Below, one piece after another: positions 7,998-15,679 of a stretch of 40,863 bases of DNA. Under the pieces are notes generated by a model. It had not been told where the DNA came from. It did not search any database and worked only from the letters and a program-made list of their open reading frames with translations. The DNA comes from Clostridium sp. CAG:221 (GTDB lineage Bacteria; Bacillota; Clostridia; Clostridiales; Clostridiaceae): contig FR883421.1 in assembly GCA_000435835.1 (NCBI GenBank), forward strand, positions 61,923-102,785, written 5' to 3'. A program made the translations under genes and the position numbers. The first letter of the stretch is position 1. Each line of letters begins with the position of its first letter.

Positions 7998-8702
7998 GTG
8001 GAAGAAAAATTAGAATTAAAATTTGCACAAATAGATAAAAGTGGAGCCATAGAATTTACCAATAAGTGGCTGCTATCAGAATATAATAATGGGGCTTTCT
8101 TTTTAACTAAGGATGATAAGTCATTGGTGGGCAGACGTATAGTAATGTTAGATGATAATGAACAAGAAATATGGACATCAAAAATAATGTGTATGGATAA
8201 TGTGTTTTTTGATAGCGAAAATGTTAAGTATAATTACTTATCATCTAATGCCATAAATATAAAAAATATGCCTAATATGAATAAAAGCTATCGTATATAT
8301 GTGGAAGGAACAGAATTATATACTAATTTATCCATAGAAATAGCAACTGATAAAGATGAGATTGTGCTTAATGAAGAAGTAAATGGTCAGGAAAAATCCA
8401 TTTGTGATTATTTAAAAGGAGCCATTGCTAATTTGCAAAATGAAAGCAAGTATACATTTTTTCACAATAAATCCAGTGTGAACTTTGTTAGATTTGCCCA
8501 TAATAAATTTCAGTTTTCAGCAGTAGATAAGGACAACGGAAATATATGGCTAGAGGTGGAGTACAGGACACCAGCAGAAGAGGAAGCTTTAAAGGAAGCA
8601 GTAAAAAAGATTAAAAATAACTTTAAGGAAATAAATTTAGTAGAAGTTAGCAAGGATGAAGAAAAGTTTGCTTCCATTGCAGAAATTATGGTTAAGAATT
8701 AA
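7998..8702 (+). CDS. Orphan protein, last gene of the kinase/phosphatase island
   Basis: This is a 234-aa soluble protein starting at GTG 7998 behind an AAGGAAG site. No family was recognised. The sequence is rich in alternating polar/hydrophobic strands through about residue 180 (for example GAFFLTKDDKSLVGRRIVML and NIWLEVEYRT). A charged helical C-terminal part (EEEALKEAVKKIKNN) follows. There is no signal peptide, no membrane segment and no cysteine-pair motif. It lies 30 bases after the pseudokinase and directly before the island terminator, so it is co-transcribed and is a candidate substrate, effector or phosphorylation-dependent partner. That role is suggested only by position. Confidence 0.7.
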   Translation: MEEKLELKFAQIDKSGAIEFTNKWLLSEYNNGAFFLTKDDKSLVGRRIVMLDDNEQEIWTSKIMCMDNVFFDSENVKYNYLSSNAINIKNMPNMNKSYRIYVEGTELYTNLSIEIATDKDEIVLNEEVNGQEKSICDYLKGAIANLQNESKYTFFHNKSSVNFVRFAHNKFQFSAVDKDNGNIWLEVEYRTPAEEEALKEAVKKIKNNFKEINLVEVSKDEEKFASIAEIMVKN

Positions 8703-8707
8703 AATAT

Positions 8708-8758
8708 AGGGAAAATGTATTGCTAATATAGCATAATACATTTTCCCTGTATTTTATT
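8708..8758. terminator. Strong, probably bidirectional terminator
   Basis: Perfect 14-bp stem AGGGAAAATGTATT (8708-8721) with AATACATTTTCCCT (8735-8748), extended by an inner GCTA/TAGC helix. It ends the signalling operon 6 bases after its stop codon. A- and T-rich flanks on both sides would let it also end the small - strand gene that stops at 8754. Confidence 0.88.
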
Positions 8759-8846
8759 GATCATTAAATTTATCTTTTGAGCTAGCATTTAAAAGCGCAA
8801 ATATGAAAATATATATAGCTAATAAAATTACTAAAAATATAAACAT
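8754..8846 (-). CDS. Putative 30-aa membrane peptide on the minus strand
   Basis: On the - strand an ATG (8846 downward) preceded by an AAAAGGATTTGATGAA ribosome-binding context opens a 30-codon frame. The product begins MFIFLVILLAIYIFIFALLN and ends with a polar tail (ASSKDKFNDQ). One hydrophobic helix with a hydrophilic C-terminus is typical of genuine bacterial micro-membrane proteins. The frame ends exactly at the shared inverted repeat 8708-8748, which then serves as its terminator. It is the only convincing - strand gene in the window. No family was recognised, and short hydrophobic frames arise by chance in AT-rich DNA, so confidence is limited. Confidence 0.4.
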   Translation of the reverse strand: MFIFLVILLAIYIFIFALLNASSKDKFNDQ

Positions 8847-9248
8847 TTCATCAAATCCTTTTATTTATATATAACCATATAGTAAGTTAAAAAAGTATTT
8901 TTATAATATAGTATTTACTAGATAATTTATTTTAAAACAATTTTAAGAAAATAAAAAAACATAGTTTTTTAAGGAGCTTGTATATGTTGTTTTTTGATTA
9001 TTCTTCTTTTAATTTAATACAATAAATCCTTCTTTAAACAAAAAATACATAATTAATTATATATTTAAAATATATCCAATTAAAGAGGGAAAGATTGAAT
9101 TATAAATAAACTTGAATAAAAGACATACATGAATTAAAATAAATTAGGAAGATTTATAATGATGAATTATATATTATGAATGATGAATTAAGGAAAAAAC
9201 TCCAACGGAGTTTAAGTAATTATAGATTAAATTTAGGAGGATAATAAA
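8847..9248. other. Intergenic region upstream of prfC
   Basis: About 400 bases of extremely AT-rich DNA with no convincing gene beyond the small - strand frame. It holds a candidate promoter (9112-9140), a block of repeated ATGAATTA-like words (about 9159-9190) and a short hairpin AAACTCC-AAC-GGAGTTT (9197-9213) in the predicted prfC leader. A 13-codon frame at 8984-9025 with an AAGGAG site is probably chance. Confidence 0.5.
9112..9140 (+). promoter_or_regulatory. Candidate sigma-A promoter of prfC
   Basis: TTGAAT (9112-9117), 17-base spacer, TAAAAT (9135-9140). It would give an untranslated leader of about 100 bases containing the 9197-9213 hairpin. Confidence 0.45.
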
Positions 9249-10844
9249 TTGGCAGATTACATAAATGAGATTAAGAAAAGAAGAACCTTTGCAATCATAT
9301 CTCACCCTGATGCTGGTAAGACAACATTAACAGAAAAATTCCTATTATACGGAGGGGCAATTAGATTAGCAGGTTCTGTAAAGGCAAGAAAAGCATCAAC
9401 ACATGCTGTTTCAGACTGGATGGAAATAGAAAAACAAAGAGGGATTTCTGTTACATCATCAGTAATGCAGTTCAATTATTCAGGACACTGCATCAATATA
9501 TTAGATACTCCAGGACACCAGGACTTCTCTGAAGATACATATAGAACTCTTATGGCTGCTGACTCTGCAGTAATGGTTGTAGATGCTGCTAAAGGGGTGG
9601 AAGATCAAACAAGAAAGTTATTCCATGTATGCTCATTAAGAGAAATGCCAATTTTCACTTTCATCAATAAGATGGATAGAGAAGCACAAGATCCATTCCA
9701 ATTACTTGAAGATATCGAAAGCGAACTTGGAATCAAAACATATCCAATGAACTGGCCAATAGGTTCAGGTAAGGAATTTAAAGGTGTTTATGATAGAAAG
9801 AATGAAAGAATCATTGCTTTCAATGGTGGTAACCACGGTGCTACAGAAGTTGAAGCAATAGAAGGTTCTGTAGATGATGAAAGATTTAGAGAGATATTAG
9901 GATCAGCACTTCATGATAAGTTAATGGAAGATATTGAACTTCTTGATATAGCTGGTGATGAATTTGATGTGGAAAAAGTAAGAACAGGAGAATTAACTCC
10001 AGTATTCTTTGGATCTGCCTTAACTAACTTTGGGGTTGAACCATTCCTTGAAAACTTCTTAGAAATGACAACATCACCACTTCCAAGACAATCAAACATT
10101 GGAGAAATAGATGTATTTGATGAAAACTTCTCAGCTTTTGTATTTAAAATACAAGCTAACATGAACAAAGCTCATAGAGATAGAATTGCTTTCATGAGAA
10201 TATGTTCAGGTAAATTCCAAAAAGGATTAGAAGTTTTCCATATGCAAGGTGGTAAGAAGGTTAAACTTGCTCAACCACAACAATTTATGGCTCAAGATAG
10301 AGAAATAGTTGAAGAAGCATATGCAGGAGATATTATTGGGGTATTTGATCCAGGTATATTCTCAATTGGAGATACATTATGTATGCCTTCAAAGAAGTTC
10401 AAGTTTGAAGGAATTCCAACATTCGCACCAGAACATTTTGCAAGAGTAAGACCAGTGGACACTATGAAGAGAAAACAATTCGTTAAAGGTGTTACACAAA
10501 TAGCACAAGAAGGTGCAATCCAAGTATTTAGAGAAAACCATGTTGGTATGGAAGAAATCATTGTTGGTGTTGTAGGGGTACTACAATTTGAAGTTCTTGA
10601 ATATAGATTAAAGAGCGAATACAACGTTGAAATAAAAATGGATAGACTTCCATTTAGATATGTAAGATGGATAGAAAATAATGATGTAGATGTAGATAAG
10701 TTAAACTTAACTTCAGATGCTAAGAAGGTAAAAGACTTTAAAGATAGAAATATATTAATATTCCAAAATGACTGGGGTATCAATTGGGCTCTAGAACATA
10801 ATAAAGGTTTAATACTTTCAGGTGTAGGGAAAAGTGACGAATAA
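9249..10844 (+). CDS. prfC: Peptide chain release factor 3 (RF3), GTPase
   Basis: The 531-aa protein is a clear full-length RF3: G1 HPDAGKTTLTEK, switch region RGISVTSS, G3 DTPGHQDFSEDTYRTL, G4 NKMDRE, then EF-G-like domains II and III ending in the RF3-type tail. RF3 uses GTP to recycle RF1 or RF2 from the ribosome after termination. Translation probably begins at TTG 9249, 7 bases after a perfect AGGAGG (9236-9241); no ATG lies nearer the conserved N-terminus. It is monocistronic, with its own promoter and terminator, and its codons look biased towards those of well-expressed genes compared with its neighbours. This is a housekeeping gene separating two accessory regions. Confidence 0.98.
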   Translation: MADYINEIKKRRTFAIISHPDAGKTTLTEKFLLYGGAIRLAGSVKARKASTHAVSDWMEIEKQRGISVTSSVMQFNYSGHCINILDTPGHQDFSEDTYRTLMAADSAVMVVDAAKGVEDQTRKLFHVCSLREMPIFTFINKMDREAQDPFQLLEDIESELGIKTYPMNWPIGSGKEFKGVYDRKNERIIAFNGGNHGATEVEAIEGSVDDERFREILGSALHDKLMEDIELLDIAGDEFDVEKVRTGELTPVFFGSALTNFGVEPFLENFLEMTTSPLPRQSNIGEIDVFDENFSAFVFKIQANMNKAHRDRIAFMRICSGKFQKGLEVFHMQGGKKVKLAQPQQFMAQDREIVEEAYAGDIIGVFDPGIFSIGDTLCMPSKKFKFEGIPTFAPEHFARVRPVDTMKRKQFVKGVTQIAQEGAIQVFRENHVGMEEIIVGVVGVLQFEVLEYRLKSEYNVEIKMDRLPFRYVRWIENNDVDVDKLNLTSDAKKVKDFKDRNILIFQNDWGINWALEHNKGLILSGVGKSDE

Positions 10845-10889
10845 TTAGATTAATTTACATATAATGAAATATATGTAAATTAAAATAAG

Positions 10890-10931
10890 AAAAAGCTATT
10901 GAATTTAAAGTGAATTCAATAGCTTTTTTTA
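10890..10931 (+). terminator. Rho-independent terminator after prfC
   Basis: Perfect 16-bp stem (left arm 10890-10905, right arm AATTCAATAGCTTTTT 10913-10928), 7-base loop and a T run, 45 bases after the prfC stop codon. Confidence 0.92.
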
Positions 10932-11206
10932 TATTATTCAAGAAATAATTCAATAAATAGAGAGTGTTAATGGAATATATAGAAATATTAAAAAATAAAA
11001 AAAATAATAGGATAAAAGAGAGAGAAAATAATTATGTAATGTTGAAAGCTATCAATTTGAATCGTAAATTTGGGGACGAAACTTTTTTTCTGTATATTTA
11101 AAGAGTGTTATACTAAATTAAGTAATAATGTTAAATAATGGGGGGTTGTGCTGATAAATACTTTATTAAAATTAAATATAGAAATGGTAGATAAGGGGGA
11201 AATCTA
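10932..11206 (+). other. Upstream region of the capsule operon
   Basis: The gap between prfC and the first capsule gene contains the operon promoter (11106-11114) and a possible 19-codon leader frame (11148-11207). A TTTGGGGACGAAAC word followed by a T run lies at about 11070-11089. A 43-codon frame at 10970-11101 lacks a good ribosome binding site and runs up to the promoter, so I do not call it a gene. No riboswitch or JUMPstart-like element was recognised. Confidence 0.4.
11106..11114 (+). promoter_or_regulatory. Extended -10 promoter of the capsule operon
   Basis: TGTTATACT forms an extended -10 element (TG-n-TATACT). The -35 region is poor (TTTCTG-like 16 bases upstream), as is usual for extended -10 promoters. 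Transcription would start about 85 bases before the first capsule gene. No other terminator or clear promoter is seen until 40.1 kb, so this may drive the whole 29-kb operon. Confidence 0.5.
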
Positions 11207-11207
11207 A
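11148..11207 (+). CDS. Possible 19-aa leader peptide overlapping the first capsule gene
   Basis: A GTG at 11148 just behind a run of six G opens the frame MLINTLLKLNIEMVDKGEI, whose TAA overlaps the next start as TAATG. Such stop-start overlap often indicates translational coupling. The spacing to the G run is short and the peptide has no recognised motif, so this may be chance. Confidence 0.2.
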   Translation: MLINTLLKLNIEMVDKGEI

Positions 11208-13153
11208 TGACAAATATTACGCTGGCAGAAGATGTATTAAAAAATAGAAAGATTAAAGTTGGGGTTTTACTTTTATTGGATTTTTCTTTAATTATATTTT
11301 CATATTTTTTATCTTATATATTTAGATTTTATTTAGAAAATATGAGTTTCTTAGAAGTTATGACATACTTTAAAGGAAATTTTAATAAGATAATTTTAGC
11401 AGCAGTAATATATATTATAGTAATGGCAATATGTAAGCAATATAACAGTATATGGTCGTTGGCTGGAGTTTCAGAATTAAGTAATGGAATTATTGCAATT
11501 ACAATAGCCTATTTAATAAATGTTGTATCATCATTAGCATCAACAAATAGAATTCCAATGATGGTAACTACTTTGTCAGCCATATTTATCATGGCTTTTT
11601 GTAATGGTCTTAGATTAGGTTGGAGAATATTAAGACGAGCAATTATTTTTAGCACAGCCATTAAAAATAAGGATTTTAAGAAAGTACTAGTTATTGGGGC
11701 AGGAGCAGCAGGAGCTTTAGTGGTAGGAGAATTAGGCAGAAGACCTGAGCTTAAAAAAAGAGTTGTAGGACTTATTGATGATGATAAGCAAAAGCTTGGA
11801 ACTTATATAGATGGTGTGAGAGTATTAGGCAATAGGCATGATATGAAGCAAATAGTTAAAGAAAAGGATGTAGAAGAAATAATAATTGCCATTGCCAGTT
11901 TGGAAAAAAAGATATTAAAGGAATTAATTAATGAATGTAAGGATCTAAAGGTTAAAGTTAAAATAATGCCTGGTCTTAATGAAATAATTGATGGTAAATT
12001 TTCCGTTGAAAGCATTAGAGATGTGGATGTTAATGACTTATTAGGAAGAGAAGCAGTGAAGCTTGACTATAGTGGAATAGCTGATTATTTGCAAGAAAAA
12101 ATAGTATTAGTAACTGGTGGAGGAGGCTCTATTGGGTCTGAGTTGTGTCGTCAAATAGTAAGGTTTAATCCAAAGCAGCTTATTATATTTGATATTTACG
12201 AAAACAATGCATATGAAATTCAAATGGAACTAAAAAGAAATTATCCAGAACTTAACTTAGTAACTCTTATAGGTTCAGTGAGAGATAAAGCTAGGTTAGA
12301 ACATGTATTTAATAAGTACAGGCCTAACGTTGTTTTCCATGCAGCAGCTCATAAGCATGTACCTCTAATGGAAGATAGTCCATGTGAAGCTATTAAAAAT
12401 AATGTTGCGGGTACATTAAATGTAGCAGAAGTATCTAGTAAATATAAAGTTGAAAGATTTGTTTTAATATCAACAGATAAAGCAGTAAACCCAACAAATG
12501 TTATGGGTGCAAGCAAGAGGCTTTGTGAGATGATAATACAAGCTATAAATAAAGAAAGTAATACAGATTTTGTGGCTGTAAGATTTGGTAATGTACTAGG
12601 ATCAAATGGTTCGGTGGTTCCATTGTTTAAGAAGCAAATTGCTAAAGGGGGGCCAGTTACCCTTACTCACAAGAAAATTACAAGATTTTTTATGACTATT
12701 CCAGAAGCAGCACAGCTTGTGCTTCAAGCAGGTGTTTATGCTAAAGGTGGAGAAATATTTGTTCTTGATATGGGAGAACCAGTTAAAATATATGATTTAG
12801 CAGAAAACCTAATTAAGCTTTCTGGTTTTGAACCTAATAAAGATATAAAGATAGAAGTAACAGGATTAAGACCAGGTGAAAAACTATATGAAGAGCTTCT
12901 TATGGATGAAGAAGGACTTAAAAATACAGCTCATGAGAAGATTTTTATTGGAAAGCCTGGCACATTTGATTTAGCAAAATTGAAACAATCAATTTCAAAA
13001 TTAATGAATATTTCAACTAATGATGACATGGGACAGTTAAGAAATACATTGAAGCATATAGTACCAACTTATAAAGAAAGTACGGAAAATAAAGAAGTAT
13101 TAAATGATATATCAAAGAAAGAAATAGCAGCAACTACAGTTTTAATAGAGTAA
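11207..13153 (+). CDS. Membrane NDP-sugar 4,6-dehydratase, PglF/CapD type
   Basis: The 648-aa protein has four N-terminal membrane helices (about residues 18-150), a CoA-binding-like Rossmann domain (VIGAGAAGALVVGEL) and a C-terminal SDR dehydratase domain with NAD motif GGGGSIG (304-310). The catalytic segment is STDK (T423, D424, K425) followed by NVMGASK, with methionine M433 where classical SDR enzymes have tyrosine and K437 kept. This is the hallmark of the long membrane dehydratases such as Campylobacter PglF, which turn UDP-GlcNAc into UDP-4-keto-6-deoxy-GlcNAc. The aminotransferase, acetyltransferase and sugar-phosphate transferase of the same route lie nearby, so the product is probably UDP-diacetylbacillosamine. 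An AAGGGGGAAA site supports ATG 11207. The substrate is inferred from family and context. Confidence 0.92.
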   Translation: MTNITLAEDVLKNRKIKVGVLLLLDFSLIIFSYFLSYIFRFYLENMSFLEVMTYFKGNFNKIILAAVIYIIVMAICKQYNSIWSLAGVSELSNGIIAITIAYLINVVSSLASTNRIPMMVTTLSAIFIMAFCNGLRLGWRILRRAIIFSTAIKNKDFKKVLVIGAGAAGALVVGELGRRPELKKRVVGLIDDDKQKLGTYIDGVRVLGNRHDMKQIVKEKDVEEIIIAIASLEKKILKELINECKDLKVKVKIMPGLNEIIDGKFSVESIRDVDVNDLLGREAVKLDYSGIADYLQEKIVLVTGGGGSIGSELCRQIVRFNPKQLIIFDIYENNAYEIQMELKRNYPELNLVTLIGSVRDKARLEHVFNKYRPNVVFHAAAHKHVPLMEDSPCEAIKNNVAGTLNVAEVSSKYKVERFVLISTDKAVNPTNVMGASKRLCEMIIQAINKESNTDFVAVRFGNVLGSNGSVVPLFKKQIAKGGPVTLTHKKITRFFMTIPEAAQLVLQAGVYAKGGEIFVLDMGEPVKIYDLAENLIKLSGFEPNKDIKIEVTGLRPGEKLYEELLMDEEGLKNTAHEKIFIGKPGTFDLAKLKQSISKLMNISTNDDMGQLRNTLKHIVPTYKESTENKEVLNDISKKEIAATTVLIE

Positions 13154-13181
13154 ATAATTATGATAATTAGAGGTGTTTAGT

Positions 13182-14324
13182 ATGAGTAATAAGAGAATAT
13201 TTTTATCATCACCACATATGGGAGAATTTGAAAGAAAATTTGTTAAAGAAGCCTTTGATACAAATTGGATTGCACCACTAGGACCAAATGTTAATGAATT
13301 TGAAAAAGAATTATCAGAATATGTAGGGATAAAATCAGCAGCAGCCTTAACTTCAGGTACCAGTGCTATTCATTTAGCAGTGAAGCTTTTAGATATAACA
13401 AAAGGAGATTATGTTCTTTGTTCATCTTTAACATTTTGTGCAAGCTGCAATCCTATAGTATATGAAGGTGGAATTCCAGTATTTATAGATTCAGAGCCAG
13501 AAAGCTTTAATATGTCACCAAAAGCTTTAAAAAAGGCTTTAGAAGATTTAAAAGTAAAGGGAATCACTCCAAAGGCAGCAATTGTTGTTAACCTTTATGG
13601 TAATAGTGCCAATATGGATGAGATTAAGGAATTATGTGATGAGTATAATGTGAAAATTATTGAAGATGCAGCAGAAAGCTTAGGTTCTACTTATAAAGGT
13701 AAAATGAGTGGGACTTTCGGTGAAATAGGAATATATTCTTTCAATGGTAATAAGATAATTACTACTTCTGGTGGAGGAGCATTAGTATCAAATAACGAAG
13801 AATATGTGAAAAAAGCAAGATTCTTATCAACACAAGCAAAGGAACCTATGCCTTATTATGAACACAAAGAAATAGGATATAACTACAGAATGAGTAATGT
13901 GGTGGCAGGAATAGGTCGTGGTCAATTAAGAGTATTAGATAATAGAGTAAAAGAAAAGAATCATATATTTAACACATATAAAGAAGCTTTTAAGGATATT
14001 GATGATATAAATATGATGCCAATAACAGAAGGGTGTACAAGCAATCAATGGTTATCAGTGATTACATTAAAAGAAGAAAGTAAGGTTAAGCCAACAGATA
14101 TAATTGATGCTTTAGAAAAAGAAAACATAGAATCAAGACGTATTTGGAAGCCAATGAATTTACAACCTGTTTATAAAGATAATATGTTCTATAACCATAA
14201 TGAAAATGGTATAAGCGTTGGAGAAGATATATTTAATAGAGGAGTATGTCTTCCATCAGATACAAAAATGACTAATGATGATTTAAAAAGAGTTATTAAT
14301 ATAATTACAAGTCTTTTTAATTAA
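13182..14324 (+). CDS. PLP-dependent aminotransferase, DegT/PglE type
   Basis: The protein has 380 residues from ATG 13182, which is preferred over GTG 13173 because the AGAGGTG ribosome binding site overlaps that GTG. It belongs to the DegT/DnrJ/EryC1/StrS family: substrate/PLP loop TSGTSAIHLA, DAAESLGSTYKG, and the PLP-binding lysine K191 in FNGNKIITTSGGGALVS. That block and the YNYRMSNVVAGIG segment resemble PglE, which aminates UDP-4-keto-6-deoxy-GlcNAc at C4 using glutamate. It follows the dehydratase by 28 bases and should act directly on its product. Other 4-keto sugars cannot be excluded from sequence alone. Confidence 0.92.
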   Translation: MSNKRIFLSSPHMGEFERKFVKEAFDTNWIAPLGPNVNEFEKELSEYVGIKSAAALTSGTSAIHLAVKLLDITKGDYVLCSSLTFCASCNPIVYEGGIPVFIDSEPESFNMSPKALKKALEDLKVKGITPKAAIVVNLYGNSANMDEIKELCDEYNVKIIEDAAESLGSTYKGKMSGTFGEIGIYSFNGNKIITTSGGGALVSNNEEYVKKARFLSTQAKEPMPYYEHKEIGYNYRMSNVVAGIGRGQLRVLDNRVKEKNHIFNTYKEAFKDIDDINMMPITEGCTSNQWLSVITLKEESKVKPTDIIDALEKENIESRRIWKPMNLQPVYKDNMFYNHNENGISVGEDIFNRGVCLPSDTKMTNDDLKRVINIITSLFN

Positions 14325-14337
14325 TATGAAGAGGTGA

Positions 14338-14961
14338 ATTGATATTAAAGCAAATATTTTATATGAAATTGTAAAAAGGTTTTTCGATATTATTCTTTCT
14401 TTCACTGCATTAATAGCTTTATCGCCTATATTAATTGTAGTGTCAATTCTTGTTTATTTTAACTTAGGAAGTCCTGTATTTTTTGTGCAGGAGAGAGTTG
14501 GTAAAGATAATAAGGTTTTTAAAATGATTAAGTTTAGATCAATGAAAGATAGTAAAGATAAAAATGGGAATTATTTAAGTGATGAAGAAAGATTAACTCC
14601 TTTTGGAGCTAAGCTTAGAAGTTTAAGTATAGACGAGCTTCCGGAGCTTATTAATATATTAAAGGGAGATATGAGTATTGTGGGACCAAGACCTCTTTTA
14701 ACTCAATACTTACCTTTATATAGTGAAGAGCAAAAAAAGAGACATGATGTAAGACCAGGATTAACAGGATGGGCTCAAATAAATGGAAGAAACTCAATTA
14801 CTTGGACAGAAAAATTTAAGTTAGATGTTTGGTATGTAAAGAATAGAAGTTTTCTATTGGATTTAAAGATAATATTTTTAACTGTGAAGAAGGTAATTAT
14901 TAAAGAAGGTATTAACCAGGATGATAATGTAACAATGGAGTATTTTAATGGAACTAACTAA
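14338..14961 (+). CDS. Initiating phosphoglycosyl transferase, PglC type; start codon probably ATT
   Basis: This is a monotopic polyprenol-phosphate sugar-phosphate transferase. Motifs include SPVFFVQERVGKD, MIKFRSM, the catalytic DE pair in SIDELPELINILKGD, SIVGPRPLL and RPGLTGWAQING. It would place a sugar phosphate, here probably diacetylbacillosamine phosphate, on undecaprenyl phosphate. The first ordinary start in frame is GTG 14440, but that would cut off the re-entrant membrane helix. Codons 14338-14439 encode the expected family N-terminus (YEIVKRFFDIILS, then ALIALSPILIVV). The frame opens right after a TGA at 14335 and has no ATG, GTG or TTG before 14440, while AGAGGTG lies at 14330-14336. 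I infer initiation at ATT 14338 or ATT 14344. A recent start-codon mutation is the alternative. Confidence 0.85.
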   Translation: MDIKANILYEIVKRFFDIILSFTALIALSPILIVVSILVYFNLGSPVFFVQERVGKDNKVFKMIKFRSMKDSKDKNGNYLSDEERLTPFGAKLRSLSIDELPELINILKGDMSIVGPRPLLTQYLPLYSEEQKKRHDVRPGLTGWAQINGRNSITWTEKFKLDVWYVKNRSFLLDLKIIFLTVKKVIIKEGINQDDNVTMEYFNGTN

Positions 14962-14983
14962 AGCAAAATAGGAGGCGAATCTA

Positions 14984-15679
14984 ATGGAAGATAAATTAAT
15001 TAACTTAGAAGATATGAGAAGTTTATTTAGAAAGAGGTTATGGATAATTATAGTAGTTACAGCTTTAACAACAGTTTTAGGTATATATAAAACTAGACAA
15101 ATGGCACCTACTTATACATGCAGTATGAAGTTTTTAGTAAGTACCAGTGATAAGATACTAGATAATTATTCTGAAAATGAGATAGAGGCATATAGTAAAT
15201 TTATGGCTACTTTCAATGAAATAATGAAGGTAGGAGATTTTTTAGATGATACTTTAAAGAAAAATAAAATATCTAAAACATCAGATCAAGTTAAATATGC
15301 AATATCTTATTCAGTATCAACAACAGCTCCTATATTTACATTAAATTATACTAGCTCTTCAACAAATGAAATGGAAGATATCTTAAATGCTGTTTGTGAA
15401 AAATTTGAATATGAAATAAAAGAAATAGATTCAAGGGTAAAAGTAAAGATACTAGAAGAGCCTACAACATATAGTTCGCTTCCTAATAAGGCTAAGGTTA
15501 TTTTAGTTGCCATTGCAGCAGGAATAATAATATCTATTGGAATTATATTATTTTTAGATTATATAGATGACACTATAGGCAAAAGAGAAGAACTTGAAAA
15601 AATACTACCAGTTCCAGTGTTAGGCGATATACCACATCATGAAAGAGAATTTGAGAGGGAGTTAAAAAAATGTTCATAG
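14984..15679 (+). CDS. Chain-length regulator / tyrosine-kinase adaptor, CpsC (Wzz) family
   Basis: The 231-aa protein has two membrane helices (about residues 19-37 and 171-193) enclosing an extracellular Wzz-like domain, and a short cytosolic tail (DYIDDTIGKREELEKILPVP..GDIP). That tail is the part which activates the partner BY-kinase in this family. An AGGAGG site precedes ATG 14984. It overlaps the CpsD-like gene by 10 bases, the typical split two-protein arrangement of Gram-positive bacteria. It likely controls polymer length and export with the EpsG-like polymerase and the Wzx flippase. Confidence 0.9.
   Translation: MEDKLINLEDMRSLFRKRLWIIIVVTALTTVLGIYKTRQMAPTYTCSMKFLVSTSDKILDNYSENEIEAYSKFMATFNEIMKVGDFLDDTLKKNKISKTSDQVKYAISYSVSTTAPIFTLNYTSSSTNEMEDILNAVCEKFEYEIKEIDSRVKVKILEEPTTYSSLPNKAKVILVAIAAGIIISIGIILFLDYIDDTIGKREELEKILPVPVLGDIPHHEREFERELKKCS

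Noticed and set aside
2162..8702. Interpretation as a type VI or type VII secretion regulatory cluster (FHA/kinase/PP2C occur there too)
   Set aside because: No secretion structural genes, EssC/FtsK-like ATPase or WXG100 proteins are present in the window.
8984..9025. 13-codon frame behind an AAGGAG motif upstream of prfC
   Set aside because: Far from prfC (over 200 bases), no regulatory codon pattern, and the predicted prfC promoter lies downstream of it.
9197..9213. AAACTCC/GGAGTTT hairpin as a full terminator before prfC
   Set aside because: The stem is only 7 bp and is followed by TTTAAG, not a T run, so at most it is a weak attenuator.
10292..10783. Minus-strand open frame opposite prfC
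   Set aside because: Entirely inside a highly conserved housekeeping gene and without any recognisable protein feature.
11070..11089. TTTGGGGACGAAAC word followed by a T run, resembling ends of some small transposon-linked repeats
   Set aside because: Only one copy, no inverted partner and no transposase nearby, so no mobile element can be supported.
10970..11101. 43-codon frame between the prfC terminator and the capsule promoter
   Set aside because: No good ribosome binding site, lysine/asparagine-rich low complexity, and it ends just before the extended -10 promoter; probably chance.
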